Of a DNA stretch of 64,000 nt, positions 9,179 through 18,034 are shown one piece after another (within the stretch, counting starts at the first letter, position 1; every line of letters begins with the position of its first letter). The notes beneath the pieces were generated by a model, which was not told where the DNA came from, did no database searches, and saw only the letters and a list, made by a program, of their open reading frames with translations. The translations under genes were made by a program, and so were the position numbers. Source of the DNA: Bacteroidota bacterium (GTDB taxonomy: Bacteria > Bacteroidota > Bacteroidia > Chitinophagales > Chitinophagaceae); NCBI GenBank assembly GCA_018268055.1, contig JAFDXF010000087.1:62001-126000 (forward strand), given 5' to 3'.

Positions 9179-9667
9179 ATGAAAAAAATTATCCTTTTTA
9201 CCATTGTGCTACTATTATTAATATATGCCAATTCTGCTTCTGCCCAAAATTACAAAACAGCATTGGGTGTACGATTCAGTACGGCAGCACCAACTATAAA
9301 TAATTCTGTTTCGCTGAAACAATTTTTTGGAAATAGTATTGCCGTTGAAGGTTTATTTTCATTCGGCGATCCATTGGCATTGGGTGCACTTATCGAGTAT
9401 CATAAACCGCTTGCATCTTCAGGCCTTAGTTATTATTATGGCGGTGGCGGCTATATCGGATTTAAAAAAAATAATGATGCTACATCCGGGAAAAAGAATG
9501 TGGAGCAAAATATTGGTGCCCAAGGTGTGGTAGGGCTTGATTATAAATTTATGAACGTTCCGCTTAACTTATCACTTGACTGGAAACCTGAATTAAGTAT
9601 TGTAAAGAGCTTGAACTTTGAGCCTGCTGCACTTGGATTAACAGCCCGATTTACTTTCGGCAAATAG
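9179..9667 (+). CDS. Small secreted outer-membrane beta-barrel-like protein
   Basis: 162 residues. A clear signal peptide (KKIILFTIVLLLLIYANSASAQ) precedes short amphipathic strands such as LSYYYGGGGYIGFKK and VVGLDYKFMNVPLNLSLDWKPELSI. The C-terminus ends ALGLTARFTFGK, like many small Bacteroidota barrel proteins of the OmpA/OmpW-like fold. Function is unknown. A hairpin terminator follows directly, so it seems to be a single-gene unit. Confidence 0.65.
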   Translation: MKKIILFTIVLLLLIYANSASAQNYKTALGVRFSTAAPTINNSVSLKQFFGNSIAVEGLFSFGDPLALGALIEYHKPLASSGLSYYYGGGGYIGFKKNNDATSGKKNVEQNIGAQGVVGLDYKFMNVPLNLSLDWKPELSIVKSLNFEPAALGLTARFTFGK

Positions 9668-9688
9668 TTTATATTAAAAAATACTTTT

Positions 9689-9730
9689 AAACTCATATTC
9701 TTTAAAAGGATATGAGTTTTGTATTTTATC
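9689..9730 (+). terminator. Rho-independent terminator after the barrel gene
   Basis: A perfect 10-bp stem, AAACTCATAT at 9689-9698 pairing with ATATGAGTTT at 9710-9719, with an 11-base loop, followed by the T-rich tract TTTGTATTTT. It separates the barrel gene from the downstream DeoR regulator. Confidence 0.75.
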
Positions 9731-9854
9731 CCCTATTTATTTTTAGATTTCTCGTTAGTTATTCAGTCAATATCCACATTCTGCATTTTTTTTTCAAAAA
9801 TTTGCAACTGTTTGCAGGAAAATGCTTTATATTTATTGCACCAAAAGCTAACTG

Positions 9855-10604
9855 ATGCTAAAGAAGGAAAGGCAAGCCTATATTCTTCATCAAGTGAATT
9901 TGCATAATAAAGTATTATCATCTTCACTATGTACTGAGATCAATGTATCTGAGGACACAATTCGTCGAGATCTTCAAGAACTGGCCGAAGAAGGTAAAGT
10001 AATAAAAGTGCATGGTGGGGCACTTTCCCAATCATTCAATCATGTTTACTATCCTACCAACGGAGTTTATTCACAAAATCAAAAAAAGACAATTGCAAAC
10101 AAAGCAGTTAGCTTGATTAAAAACGGAATGTTTGTGCTAACAAGTGGCGGCACTACAATTATTGAATTAGCACGCTCTCTCCCACCACATTTAAAAGCAA
10201 CTTTTATTTCTGGAAGTATCCCTGCAGTGCTAGAATATATGAATCATCCAAATATAGAAGTGATACTGATTGGTGATAGAATTTCAAAGAATTCAAAAAT
10301 CACTGTTGGGCCTGAAGCTATCAGTAAGATAAAACAGATTAAAGCAGATATTTGTTTTCTAGGAACTAATGCTATTGATGCCGAAATAGGCATCAGCGAT
10401 AATGACTGGGAAGTAGTACAATTAAAAAAAGCAATGATTGAGTCAAGCAAAAAAATAGTGAGCCTCACCATTGCAGAAAAAATAAATACGGTACAACCAA
10501 TTCAGATTTGTGGATTATCAGATATTGATACATTAATCACAGAATTGGAGCCAACGAATCCTTTATTAAAACAATATATTGATCAAGGAATTGAAGTATT
10601 ATAA
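9855..10604 (+). CDS. DeoR/GlpR-family transcriptional regulator
   Basis: 249 residues. The N-terminal DeoR helix-turn-helix is clear (LKKERQAYILHQV, then VSEDTIRRDLQELAEEGKVI and VHGGAL). The C-terminal DeoRC sensor domain has LTSGGTTIIELARSLP, VGPEAI and FLGTNAIDAEIGISDNDW, the pattern that binds phosphorylated sugars. Such proteins usually repress sugar utilisation genes until a sugar phosphate appears. It sits 41 bases before a SusC gene on the same strand, so it likely controls that locus. The effector cannot be read from the sequence. The ATG at 9855 starts at the conserved MLKKERQ. Confidence 0.88.
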   Translation: MLKKERQAYILHQVNLHNKVLSSSLCTEINVSEDTIRRDLQELAEEGKVIKVHGGALSQSFNHVYYPTNGVYSQNQKKTIANKAVSLIKNGMFVLTSGGTTIIELARSLPPHLKATFISGSIPAVLEYMNHPNIEVILIGDRISKNSKITVGPEAISKIKQIKADICFLGTNAIDAEIGISDNDWEVVQLKKAMIESSKKIVSLTIAEKINTVQPIQICGLSDIDTLITELEPTNPLLKQYIDQGIEVL

Positions 10605-10645
10605 AAATTTTTAAAACCGCTTATTAACAAAACAAAAAAACAGCT

Positions 10646-13600
10646 ATGAGAAAATTTCTCCAATTGTTTCTTGCGTTTTCGCTGATTTTTCTTTTAATGC
10701 CTGCAATTGTGCACGCACAAGAGAAAACCATCACCGGAACCATCCTATCGGATGACAACAAGACACCGCTACATGGTGTAACAGTAAGAGTAAAAGGTAC
10801 TCGACAAGTTGCACAAACTGACGCTAATGGAAAGTTTACCATAAAAGTAAACCCAGGCGCAACTTTAATTATAACCTATGTCGGTTACCAAACCTCTGAA
10901 GTAAAAGCAGACGGTGGCACAATCGGTGTTAATCTGAAAGTGGCCGATAAAACTATGGATGAGGTAGTGGTTACTGCTATGGACATTAAACGTAATGCTC
11001 GTGAAGTACCTTACTCAGTTCAAAATGTAAGTGGTAAAGATATAGCCGAAACCCAAAGAGAAAACTTCATTAATAGTCTTCAAGGGCGTGTAGCCGGACT
11101 GACTATTACACCAACTACCGGACAAGCCGGAGCTTCTTCTACAATTGTACTTAGAGGTTTCAACTCTTTGACTGGTAATAACCAACCTCTATTTGTAGTA
11201 GATGGTATTATTATAGACAACTCTACTGTCAACGAAACTTCAAATGGCGGTTCGGCTTTAGGTTTAGCATCAGACCGTCCAAACAGAAATAATGACTATT
11301 CAAATCGTATTGGCGACTTAAACCCAAGTGATATTGAATCTGTAACAGTATTGAAAGGCCCAGAAGCTACAGCCTTATACGGTAGCCAGGCAAGTGCAGG
11401 AGCTATTGTTATTACTACTAAAAAAGCTTCTACCGGAAAAGTAAGTTTTTCTTACGATAACAGTTTTCGTGTTCAAAGTGTAACCAGATATGCTGATTTG
11501 AATAATGATTTTGGACCCGGTGCTAATGGATCGCCTTCAGCATCTTTCAGCTCTGTTGCCTTTAGTTATTTTGGACCTAAATATCCTGATGGCACACAGA
11601 AATATAACAATATCAAAAAATTCTTCCGTAATGGTTTTTCTCAAACGCATAATTTGAATGCTGACATTGGTTTCAAAAATGTTGGCTTTAAAGTTTCAGG
11701 TTCATATTTCACAAACGGTGGTGTAGTGCCGGGTAATGATTTTAAAAAATATAATGTAAGAATAACCAACACTACCAAAATTGGCAAATGGATTGAAATA
11801 CAGCCTTCATTCCAATACATCAATCAAAACAACGACAAACCTATTCGTGGTGCAGGTGGTTACTTATTAGGTTTGTATTCTTGGCCAGTTACAAGAGATG
11901 TATCACAATATGAAGATGCCGATGGAAACAAGTTGAATGTATTCCAAAGTGACCCAACACAAGAGATTGACAATCCTTTATACAACACTTTACGCAATCA
12001 TAGTTATGATAAAACGGCCCGTATGATTACTTCAGGTGGTATTAATTTAACACCTTTCAGTTGGTTGACGATTGCAGGACGTTTTGGCTATGATACATAT
12101 AAAAGTGAAGGATATACTTTTTATCATCCCCTTTCCAGTCTTACTACACGTGCTCAAAGAGGCGCATTGGATGATTACTGGAGAAAATATGAAGGTTATA
12201 ACCATACCATCACTGCTACCGTTAAAAAGAATATTGGAAAATTCTCCACTCGCTTAATGGTAGGTACAATGTGGCAGGATTATAAAACAATGATGTTCTC
12301 GATTTATGGTACCGGCTTAGTTGATTCTGTGAGTGCGACTGATGGAAGAATGTTTATGACCATTGACAGAACAACAGGTATTCGCTTACCTTCTCCGGTT
12401 TTAGTTACAGATAATAACTTTGATCAGGTAGTAGGCCCGCGCAATGATAGCAGTATTACATCAACTAATACAAGAGTAAGATTGTTGCGTAACAATTTTG
12501 GCCTATATAATAAATATGTATATCGCCAAGTAGCCTATTTTGGAGAAGCAGCTGTGAGCTACAAAAACTTAGTTTTTTTAAGTTATACTCATCGTTTTGA
12601 AGAGTCTTCTTTATTCCCAGCTGCATTTAGAACTTACAACTATCCAAGTTTCAGTTTGAGCGCAATTGTTTCAGACATATTCCCTAAGCTGAAAACATCT
12701 GTATTAAACTATTGGAAAATCAGAGCAAGCAGAGCAAGTACTGCCAGGGCTCCGGATCCATATAGAAATCAATCAGTGTTTGTAAATAATTTTACCAGCA
12801 GCAATGTTGGGCTAATTTACTCTTATGGATTTGACAACAACAACCCTAACTTAAGACCTGAGAGACAAAATACTTATGAGTTAGGTACTGAAATCAGATT
12901 ATTTAGAAGCAGATTATCTTTTGACGTAGCTTATTACAATACATTGTGTACTGATCAAATTCAGAATGGATTCAGAGCAAGCTATGCAACAGGATTTATT
13001 TTAAATACACAAAATGCTGCAAGCTCCAGAAACCAGGGAGTAGAAGCGGTAGTTGATTTTAATGCAGTTAAGAAAAAAGATTTTAACTGGAATATCAGGT
13101 TTAACTATAATCACATGTGGAGTAAAATCTTGACACTTCCACCTGCATTGATAGAATCTTATATCGCAGATACATGGCTTTACGGAAATGCAAGAGGCGG
13201 TATGATTCGTGGTCTTCCTGCTACTACTATTACAGGATATCACTATATGAGGAACAATGCCGGTCAAGTGTTGATCAGTCCTACAACAGGATTGCCTGTT
13301 ACAGAAGGTACCTTTACCGTTATCGGTGATAGAATGCCCGACTTTACATTAGGAACATTGAACAGTTTCAGATATAAAGCTTGGAATTTAAGTTTCCTTT
13401 GGGATTTGAAAGTGGGCGGAGATGTATTTGATGGTACTGAAATGTATCTAACATATATTGGTAAAAGCAAGCGTACAGGCGACAGAATGAGACCACGCAT
13501 TATTGATGGTGTGCTGCAAGATGGCAAAGAGAACACAGCCGCTCCTACTGCAAATACCATTAGTATAGTTCCTTACTTCCAACAATCTTATTTTACTTCA

Positions 13601-13891
13601 ATGCCTGAAGAAGAGTTTGTAGAGCATAATGTAAATTATTTCAGACTGAGAGATGTTTCATTAAGCTATACATTACCACAAAGATTATTGCAAGGAATGA
13701 AGTTCTTTAAATCACTGAGTGTTTTTGCAACTGCAAATGATTTGGTATTATGGACCAATTATCGTGGTGCAGACCCTTCTACCAATGGTAATACTGCATC
13801 CGCAGGTGGCGTAGGTGGCATGGGCTTTGACTATGGCAACCTGCCTACACCAATGGGTGTAAACTTTGGTATCAGAGCAGTTTTTAAATAA
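10646..13891 (+). CDS. SusC/RagA-family TonB-linked outer membrane transporter 1
   Basis: 1081 residues. Order of parts: signal peptide ending VHAQ; an N-terminal carboxypeptidase-regulatory-like domain at about 24-100 (ITGTILSDDNKTPLHGVTV, FTIKVNPGATLIITYVGYQ); a TonB-box-like DEVVVTA; the plug domain (REVPYSVQNVSGKDI, LQGRVAGLTI, VLRGFNSL, VLKGPEATALYGSQASAGAI); and a long barrel to the end. Proteins of this class form the channel of a SusCD complex that imports oligosaccharides or peptides across the outer membrane with energy from TonB. The SusD partner follows after 22 bases. No glycoside hydrolase is in this operon, so the substrate is unknown. Confidence 0.93.
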   Translation: MRKFLQLFLAFSLIFLLMPAIVHAQEKTITGTILSDDNKTPLHGVTVRVKGTRQVAQTDANGKFTIKVNPGATLIITYVGYQTSEVKADGGTIGVNLKVADKTMDEVVVTAMDIKRNAREVPYSVQNVSGKDIAETQRENFINSLQGRVAGLTITPTTGQAGASSTIVLRGFNSLTGNNQPLFVVDGIIIDNSTVNETSNGGSALGLASDRPNRNNDYSNRIGDLNPSDIESVTVLKGPEATALYGSQASAGAIVITTKKASTGKVSFSYDNSFRVQSVTRYADLNNDFGPGANGSPSASFSSVAFSYFGPKYPDGTQKYNNIKKFFRNGFSQTHNLNADIGFKNVGFKVSGSYFTNGGVVPGNDFKKYNVRITNTTKIGKWIEIQPSFQYINQNNDKPIRGAGGYLLGLYSWPVTRDVSQYEDADGNKLNVFQSDPTQEIDNPLYNTLRNHSYDKTARMITSGGINLTPFSWLTIAGRFGYDTYKSEGYTFYHPLSSLTTRAQRGALDDYWRKYEGYNHTITATVKKNIGKFSTRLMVGTMWQDYKTMMFSIYGTGLVDSVSATDGRMFMTIDRTTGIRLPSPVLVTDNNFDQVVGPRNDSSITSTNTRVRLLRNNFGLYNKYVYRQVAYFGEAAVSYKNLVFLSYTHRFEESSLFPAAFRTYNYPSFSLSAIVSDIFPKLKTSVLNYWKIRASRASTARAPDPYRNQSVFVNNFTSSNVGLIYSYGFDNNNPNLRPERQNTYELGTEIRLFRSRLSFDVAYYNTLCTDQIQNGFRASYATGFILNTQNAASSRNQGVEAVVDFNAVKKKDFNWNIRFNYNHMWSKILTLPPALIESYIADTWLYGNARGGMIRGLPATTITGYHYMRNNAGQVLISPTTGLPVTEGTFTVIGDRMPDFTLGTLNSFRYKAWNLSFLWDLKVGGDVFDGTEMYLTYIGKSKRTGDRMRPRIIDGVLQDGKENTAAPTANTISIVPYFQQSYFTSMPEEEFVEHNVNYFRLRDVSLSYTLPQRLLQGMKFFKSLSVFATANDLVLWTNYRGADPSTNGNTASAGGVGGMGFDYGNLPTPMGVNFGIRAVFK

Positions 13892-13913
13892 TTAAAACTT
13901 TAAAAGTTATAAA

Positions 13914-15602
13914 ATGAAAAATAATTTTAAAATATTAATCAATACTTTGATCGGGGGCTCACTACTGATTAGTGCTTGCAGTAAGAAGATTGACGATGCA
14001 TATCCCAATCCAAATGCTAATGTGCGTCAACCGGTTGAAGTAATATTTCCAAGTATGATTGGAAGTTTTACCGGAAGCTCATCTGCGGCGGGTAGTGCTT
14101 ATGGATTGGCTGGAGATGCATTATTAATTGGCCGTTACATTCAATTTTGGGGAACATATTCAACGACATCCTCTCCGGCTTCACAGACTTCTGCCAATTC
14201 ATCTAATTATGATCAAATGGGCGGCACAGTGGGTGCGAGCGACAACCTCGGATCAGTTTGGGCTGCTCATTACTACGGTATGGGGCAAAATTTAAATAAA
14301 ATCATAGAATGGGGCAACGAAGAGAAAAAGTGGGACTACGTAGGCGCTGCTTGGGCTATGCGTGCCTGGAGTATGTTTGAATCAACAAATGAATATGGTG
14401 AAATCATACTTCGTCAAGCATTTAATGCAAGCCTGCAACAATTCAATTACGAACAACAATCAGAGGTATATGATTCTGTAAGAGTCATCTGCTATCGTGC
14501 ATTAGATTATTTGAATCGTTCAGGCGATGGGATGAACGCTGCAAACTTTACCAACAGTGATTTCTTTTTCAACAAAGGAGATTTATCTAAATGGAAAAAG
14601 TTTGTTTATGGAATTTTAGCAAGAAGCTATGCATACACAAGCAATAAGTCCGGATACGATCCAGATTTAGTAATTAAATATGCAGACTCATCTTGTGTAA
14701 CGAATGCTGATAATATTACTTGTAAATTTCAAAATACCGGTATTACAGGTACTAGTAATTATTTTGGAGCTGTTCGCGGAAATGTAAACTCTTCTGTAAG
14801 TGGTATCAGACAAAGTGCCTACATAGCTGATTTATTGAGTGGAAATAACCCTGGCGCTTTTACAGGTGCAGCAGATCCGAGAGCACCTTATCTCATTCGT
14901 GAAAACAATAATGGAACATATAAAGGCATTACTCCATGGCTTGGCTCAAGTGGTTTAGCAGCTAATGATTTACCGCAAAGTTTTATGGGCACCGGCTATA
15001 ATGTTTATACCTATCCTACTAATCCTCAAACCGGAAGATATATTTTCCGTGATGAAGCTGAATGGCCAATCATGACCGCATCTGAAATGCAGTTCATCAA
15101 AGCTGAAGCATTGATTAGAAAAGGGAATAAGCCGGCTGCCTTAGCTGCATATACCAATGCAATCAGTATGAACTTTGATATGCTTGCGACAAACTATTCT
15201 GTAAATATCCCTGCCCCTTTAACTATAACGGCTGGCAATAAAGCTGCATATTTAGCAAATCCAAATGTTGTTCCTACAAATCCAAACAACTTGACCAGAA
15301 CACATATAATGCTTCAGAAATACATATCAATGTATGCATGGGGTGTGCAAAATGTTTGGGCAGATATGCGCCGTTATCATTATACAGATATAGATCCTGA
15401 AACAGGTGCACAAGTATATGCAGGTTTCACACCGCCATCCGGTACTTATCTACATGCTACAAACGCAGGCAAGTTAGTATATCGTTGCAGACCAAGATAT
15501 AACTCCGAGTATCTGTATAATATACCTGCACTAACGGCAATCGGAGCATATCCGATAGGCAATAGTTACCATACATTAGAAACATGGTTTTCGAAACCGT
15601 AA
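13914..15602 (+). CDS. SusD/RagB-family nutrient-binding lipoprotein 1
   Basis: 562 residues. The N-terminus carries a lipoprotein signal with lipobox LISAC, so the protein should be anchored in the outer membrane. Family features include WAAHYYGMGQNLNKII, WAMRAWSMFESTNEYGEI and the TPR-like region EMQFIKAEALIRKGNKPAALAAY. The C-terminal part (YLYNIPALTAIG) resembles the SusD-like_2 subgroup. It forms the lid of the SusCD importer with the preceding protein. It is co-transcribed with the SusC gene before it and the DUF4397 gene after it. Confidence 0.9.
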   Translation: MKNNFKILINTLIGGSLLISACSKKIDDAYPNPNANVRQPVEVIFPSMIGSFTGSSSAAGSAYGLAGDALLIGRYIQFWGTYSTTSSPASQTSANSSNYDQMGGTVGASDNLGSVWAAHYYGMGQNLNKIIEWGNEEKKWDYVGAAWAMRAWSMFESTNEYGEIILRQAFNASLQQFNYEQQSEVYDSVRVICYRALDYLNRSGDGMNAANFTNSDFFFNKGDLSKWKKFVYGILARSYAYTSNKSGYDPDLVIKYADSSCVTNADNITCKFQNTGITGTSNYFGAVRGNVNSSVSGIRQSAYIADLLSGNNPGAFTGAADPRAPYLIRENNNGTYKGITPWLGSSGLAANDLPQSFMGTGYNVYTYPTNPQTGRYIFRDEAEWPIMTASEMQFIKAEALIRKGNKPAALAAYTNAISMNFDMLATNYSVNIPAPLTITAGNKAAYLANPNVVPTNPNNLTRTHIMLQKYISMYAWGVQNVWADMRRYHYTDIDPETGAQVYAGFTPPSGTYLHATNAGKLVYRCRPRYNSEYLYNIPALTAIGAYPIGNSYHTLETWFSKP

Positions 15603-15638
15603 CAGGAAAATATATTTTTAATATTAAATGACACATCA

Positions 15639-16382
15639 ATGAAAAGTAAAATCATCATATCTGCCGGAAGTTTCTTTCTCCTGTTATTTACCTTCGTTGC
15701 CTGCACTAAAGAAGTAGGTAAAGAAGTAGCAACAGAAGATACAAACTACTCGAATAAATCCTTTTTACAGGTTTATAATGGTATTGTAAATAGTGCACGC
15801 ACTTATGTGTATGTGGATGGATTGCCCGTTACCGGTGCATCATTAGTTTTGGGTTCCACTTTCCCATCAACGCCTTCGAATATTGCGATTACTTCAGGCT
15901 TTAGGGAATTCTTAATAAAAGACACATTAAGTACTACAACACAAATGCCATTAAGTTTTGGAGAAGTACTACAACCCGGAAAGTATTATTCTATGTTTTT
16001 GTATGATTCAATTAATAACCCCAAAAAGAAAATTGTACAAAATAGTATTGTAATGCCTACGGATACTACAGCAAGATTGCGTTTTGCAAACTTTATTTAC
16101 AGCCCGACTACAGCACCTAATATGGATGTTTTCTCTGTAAAAATGCAGGCAAATGTATTTTCTAATGTAGCACTTACTAACGTAACTGACTATGTTCCGT
16201 TTGCATCTGTACCGAATGACACTTTAATCGTAAGAGAAGCAGGCACTTTAATAACCGTAGCTCAATTAAATAGTTATAATCCTATTAGAATGAGAAGTTA
16301 TACAGTGGTACTGCGCGGTCGTTATAAAACAACAACGCCAGCTGCTATAATACCAACACTATCTTCATTCTCTTCTAATTGA
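15639..16382 (+). CDS. DUF4397-domain lipoprotein
   Basis: 247 residues. A lipoprotein signal (FFLLLFTFVAC) is followed by a beta-rich domain with FLQVYNGIVNSARTYVYVDG, PGKYYSMFLYD and ARLRFANFIYSPTTAPNMDVF. The 'rv.na.....v.v.vdg' and 'lrvvN.spda..vdv' patterns mark DUF4397, a domain of surface or cell-wall proteins with unknown activity. It is the last gene of the DeoR-SusC-SusD unit, 36 bases after SusD, and probably sits on the cell surface as an accessory binding protein. A hairpin terminator follows at 16406. Confidence 0.75.
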   Translation: MKSKIIISAGSFFLLLFTFVACTKEVGKEVATEDTNYSNKSFLQVYNGIVNSARTYVYVDGLPVTGASLVLGSTFPSTPSNIAITSGFREFLIKDTLSTTTQMPLSFGEVLQPGKYYSMFLYDSINNPKKKIVQNSIVMPTDTTARLRFANFIYSPTTAPNMDVFSVKMQANVFSNVALTNVTDYVPFASVPNDTLIVREAGTLITVAQLNSYNPIRMRSYTVVLRGRYKTTTPAAIIPTLSSFSSN

Positions 16383-16405
16383 GTTTTTGATTCATAGTAC
16401 ATAAT

Positions 16406-16440
16406 GAGAAAGGGTTGCTATCAACAACCCTTTCTTATTT
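16406..16440. terminator. Bidirectional terminator between convergent genes
   Basis: A perfect 11-bp stem, AGAAAGGGTTG at 16407-16417 pairing with CAACCCTTTCT at 16425-16435, with a 7-base loop and T-rich sequence following. It lies between the DUF4397 gene on the plus strand and the small barrel gene on the minus strand and could stop transcripts from both sides. Confidence 0.85.
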
Positions 16441-16458
16441 TAATTCTAAAAAGAAAAT

Positions 16459-16932
16459 TTATTTCTTAGCTCGTCCTCCAAACTTATAGCCAAAAGAAAC
16501 CCCTCCGTAATAAGGGATAAAATAACCCTTCCCAAATACAGGAGAAATAAATGCTCTAAAAGTAAAACCTGTTTCGGCAGGTTGCATTCTGTATCCAATA
16601 AGAATGTGTCCAAAAGTACTAGAGAAATCTTTCCCCGTTAAATCTCCAGCGCCAAAAACTGGTGTAACACCGGCTCCTACTTCAAAAAAGTTTTTATTGT
16701 CTTTTCCTAATAAATAATTCAGCGCAACCGGAACAAATACAATGCCTGATCCATCTATACTAAAGCCTCCAACTCCTATTCTTCCTCCGATACCGTCATT
16801 ATTTTTACTAAAGCGAGTATCAAAGTTAAGTGATGCAAGTCCGGGTCCGCCAAGTTCAGCATAGACTGACTGTGCAAATGAAGATTGTACAAAGAAAATA
16901 ACAGCTAAAAGTGGTAAAATAGTTTTTTTCAT
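16459..16932 (-). CDS. Small secreted outer-membrane beta-barrel-like protein
   Basis: About 157 residues from the ATG at 16932, which directly begins the signal peptide (KKTILPLLAVIFFVQSSFAQ); the frame opens further upstream at 16983. The mature part has glycine-rich short strands (GGRIGVGGFSIDGSGIVFV, FFEVGAGVTPVFGAGDL) and ends in YYGGVSFGYKFGGRAKK. This is typical of small porin-like barrel proteins of Bacteroidota. No specific function can be given. It is a single gene in front of murB on the same strand, 70 bases downstream of the murB stop. Confidence 0.6.
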   Translation of the reverse strand: MKKTILPLLAVIFFVQSSFAQSVYAELGGPGLASLNFDTRFSKNNDGIGGRIGVGGFSIDGSGIVFVPVALNYLLGKDNKNFFEVGAGVTPVFGAGDLTGKDFSSTFGHILIGYRMQPAETGFTFRAFISPVFGKGYFIPYYGGVSFGYKFGGRAKK

Positions 16933-17002
16933 AATTTTTATGTTTTTGAGATAAAGTGAAAGTAAATAAAATTTGGGATACAAATCTTAAAAGAGTTATA
17001 AT

Positions 17003-18013
17003 TTATAAAACATTCACTTCTCGTTCTAATTTCACATTAAACTTTTCCCAAACACTATCCATAATCTTTTCACTGAAATGAAAAACGTCTTTACCACTTG
17101 CATTACCATAGTTAACCAAAACCAAAGCTTGCTTTTCATAGCATCCAATATCTCCTACACGCTTGCCTTTCCAGCCGCACTGATCAATAAGCCATCCGGC
17201 TGAAAGTTTTACTTCATCAATTGAGGGATATGCAACAATTTGAGGATATAAATTTTTTAATCGTTCATACGTTTCTTTTTCAACAATTGGGTTTTTAAAA
17301 AAACTGCCGGCATTTCCCAAAACAGCTGGGTCAGGAAGTTTTGATGAGCGTATATGAATAACCGCATCAGATATTGCTTTTACAGATAAACTTTTTATGT
17401 TCATCTTTTCCAGTTCTTTTTCTATCGCTCCATAACTGATATTAAATTTTGGGGATTTTCTTAATTGTACAGTCACGTTTAGTATTGCAAATTGTTGATT
17501 GAACTTATTTTTAAACACACTGTTTCTATAACCAAACTCACAATCTGACTTTGTAAAATTAACAACACGTCTATCCTCGAAATGATAGGCCTCTATATTC
17601 CACAATACACTTTCAAACTCTACACCATAAGCCCCAATATTTTGAATTGGTGCTGCTCCAACAGTGCCCGGTATGAATGACAAATTTTCCAAACCACCCC
17701 ACCCTTTATCAATTGTATAACGAACAAATTGATGCCAATTTTCGCCAGCGCCAACTTTGATAAATACATATTCTTCATCCTCGTGCATTTCAGTTATTCC
17801 TTTCATCTCATTTTTTATAACCAAACCTTCGTAGTCTTTTGTAAAAAGTATATTGCTCCCTCCTCCCAGAATAAGGATTTTTTGATTGTGCTGTGTCGAC
17901 AATACTTCCTCAAGCGTTTCTAAAGAATTAAACCTTGCGAATGATTTTGCATTTATATCAATCCGGAATGTATTATAATTGCGAAGTGATGTATTAAGTT
18001 CTATCTGAGCCAT
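17003..18013 (-). CDS. murB: UDP-N-acetylmuramate dehydrogenase (MurB)
   Basis: 336 residues, type I MurB length. The FAD-binding domain shows ILILGGGSNILFT and FIPGTVGAAPIQNIGAYGVE. The substrate-binding part shows FGYRNSVFKN with the conserved Tyr/Arg pair, and AGSFFKNPI with the catalytic Ser. A Glu near the C-terminus (KLEREVNVL) matches the third catalytic residue of the family. MurB uses NADPH to reduce enolpyruvyl-UDP-GlcNAc to UDP-MurNAc in the cytoplasm, the second committed step of peptidoglycan synthesis. It is the last gene of a mazG-kinase-murB run and starts 21 bases after the kinase stop. Confidence 0.95.
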   Translation of the reverse strand: MAQIELNTSLRNYNTFRIDINAKSFARFNSLETLEEVLSTQHNQKILILGGGSNILFTKDYEGLVIKNEMKGITEMHEDEEYVFIKVGAGENWHQFVRYTIDKGWGGLENLSFIPGTVGAAPIQNIGAYGVEFESVLWNIEAYHFEDRRVVNFTKSDCEFGYRNSVFKNKFNQQFAILNVTVQLRKSPKFNISYGAIEKELEKMNIKSLSVKAISDAVIHIRSSKLPDPAVLGNAGSFFKNPIVEKETYERLKNLYPQIVAYPSIDEVKLSAGWLIDQCGWKGKRVGDIGCYEKQALVLVNYGNASGKDVFHFSEKIMDSVWEKFNVKLEREVNVL

Positions 18014-18034
18014 ACAAATTTTAATTATACCTAT

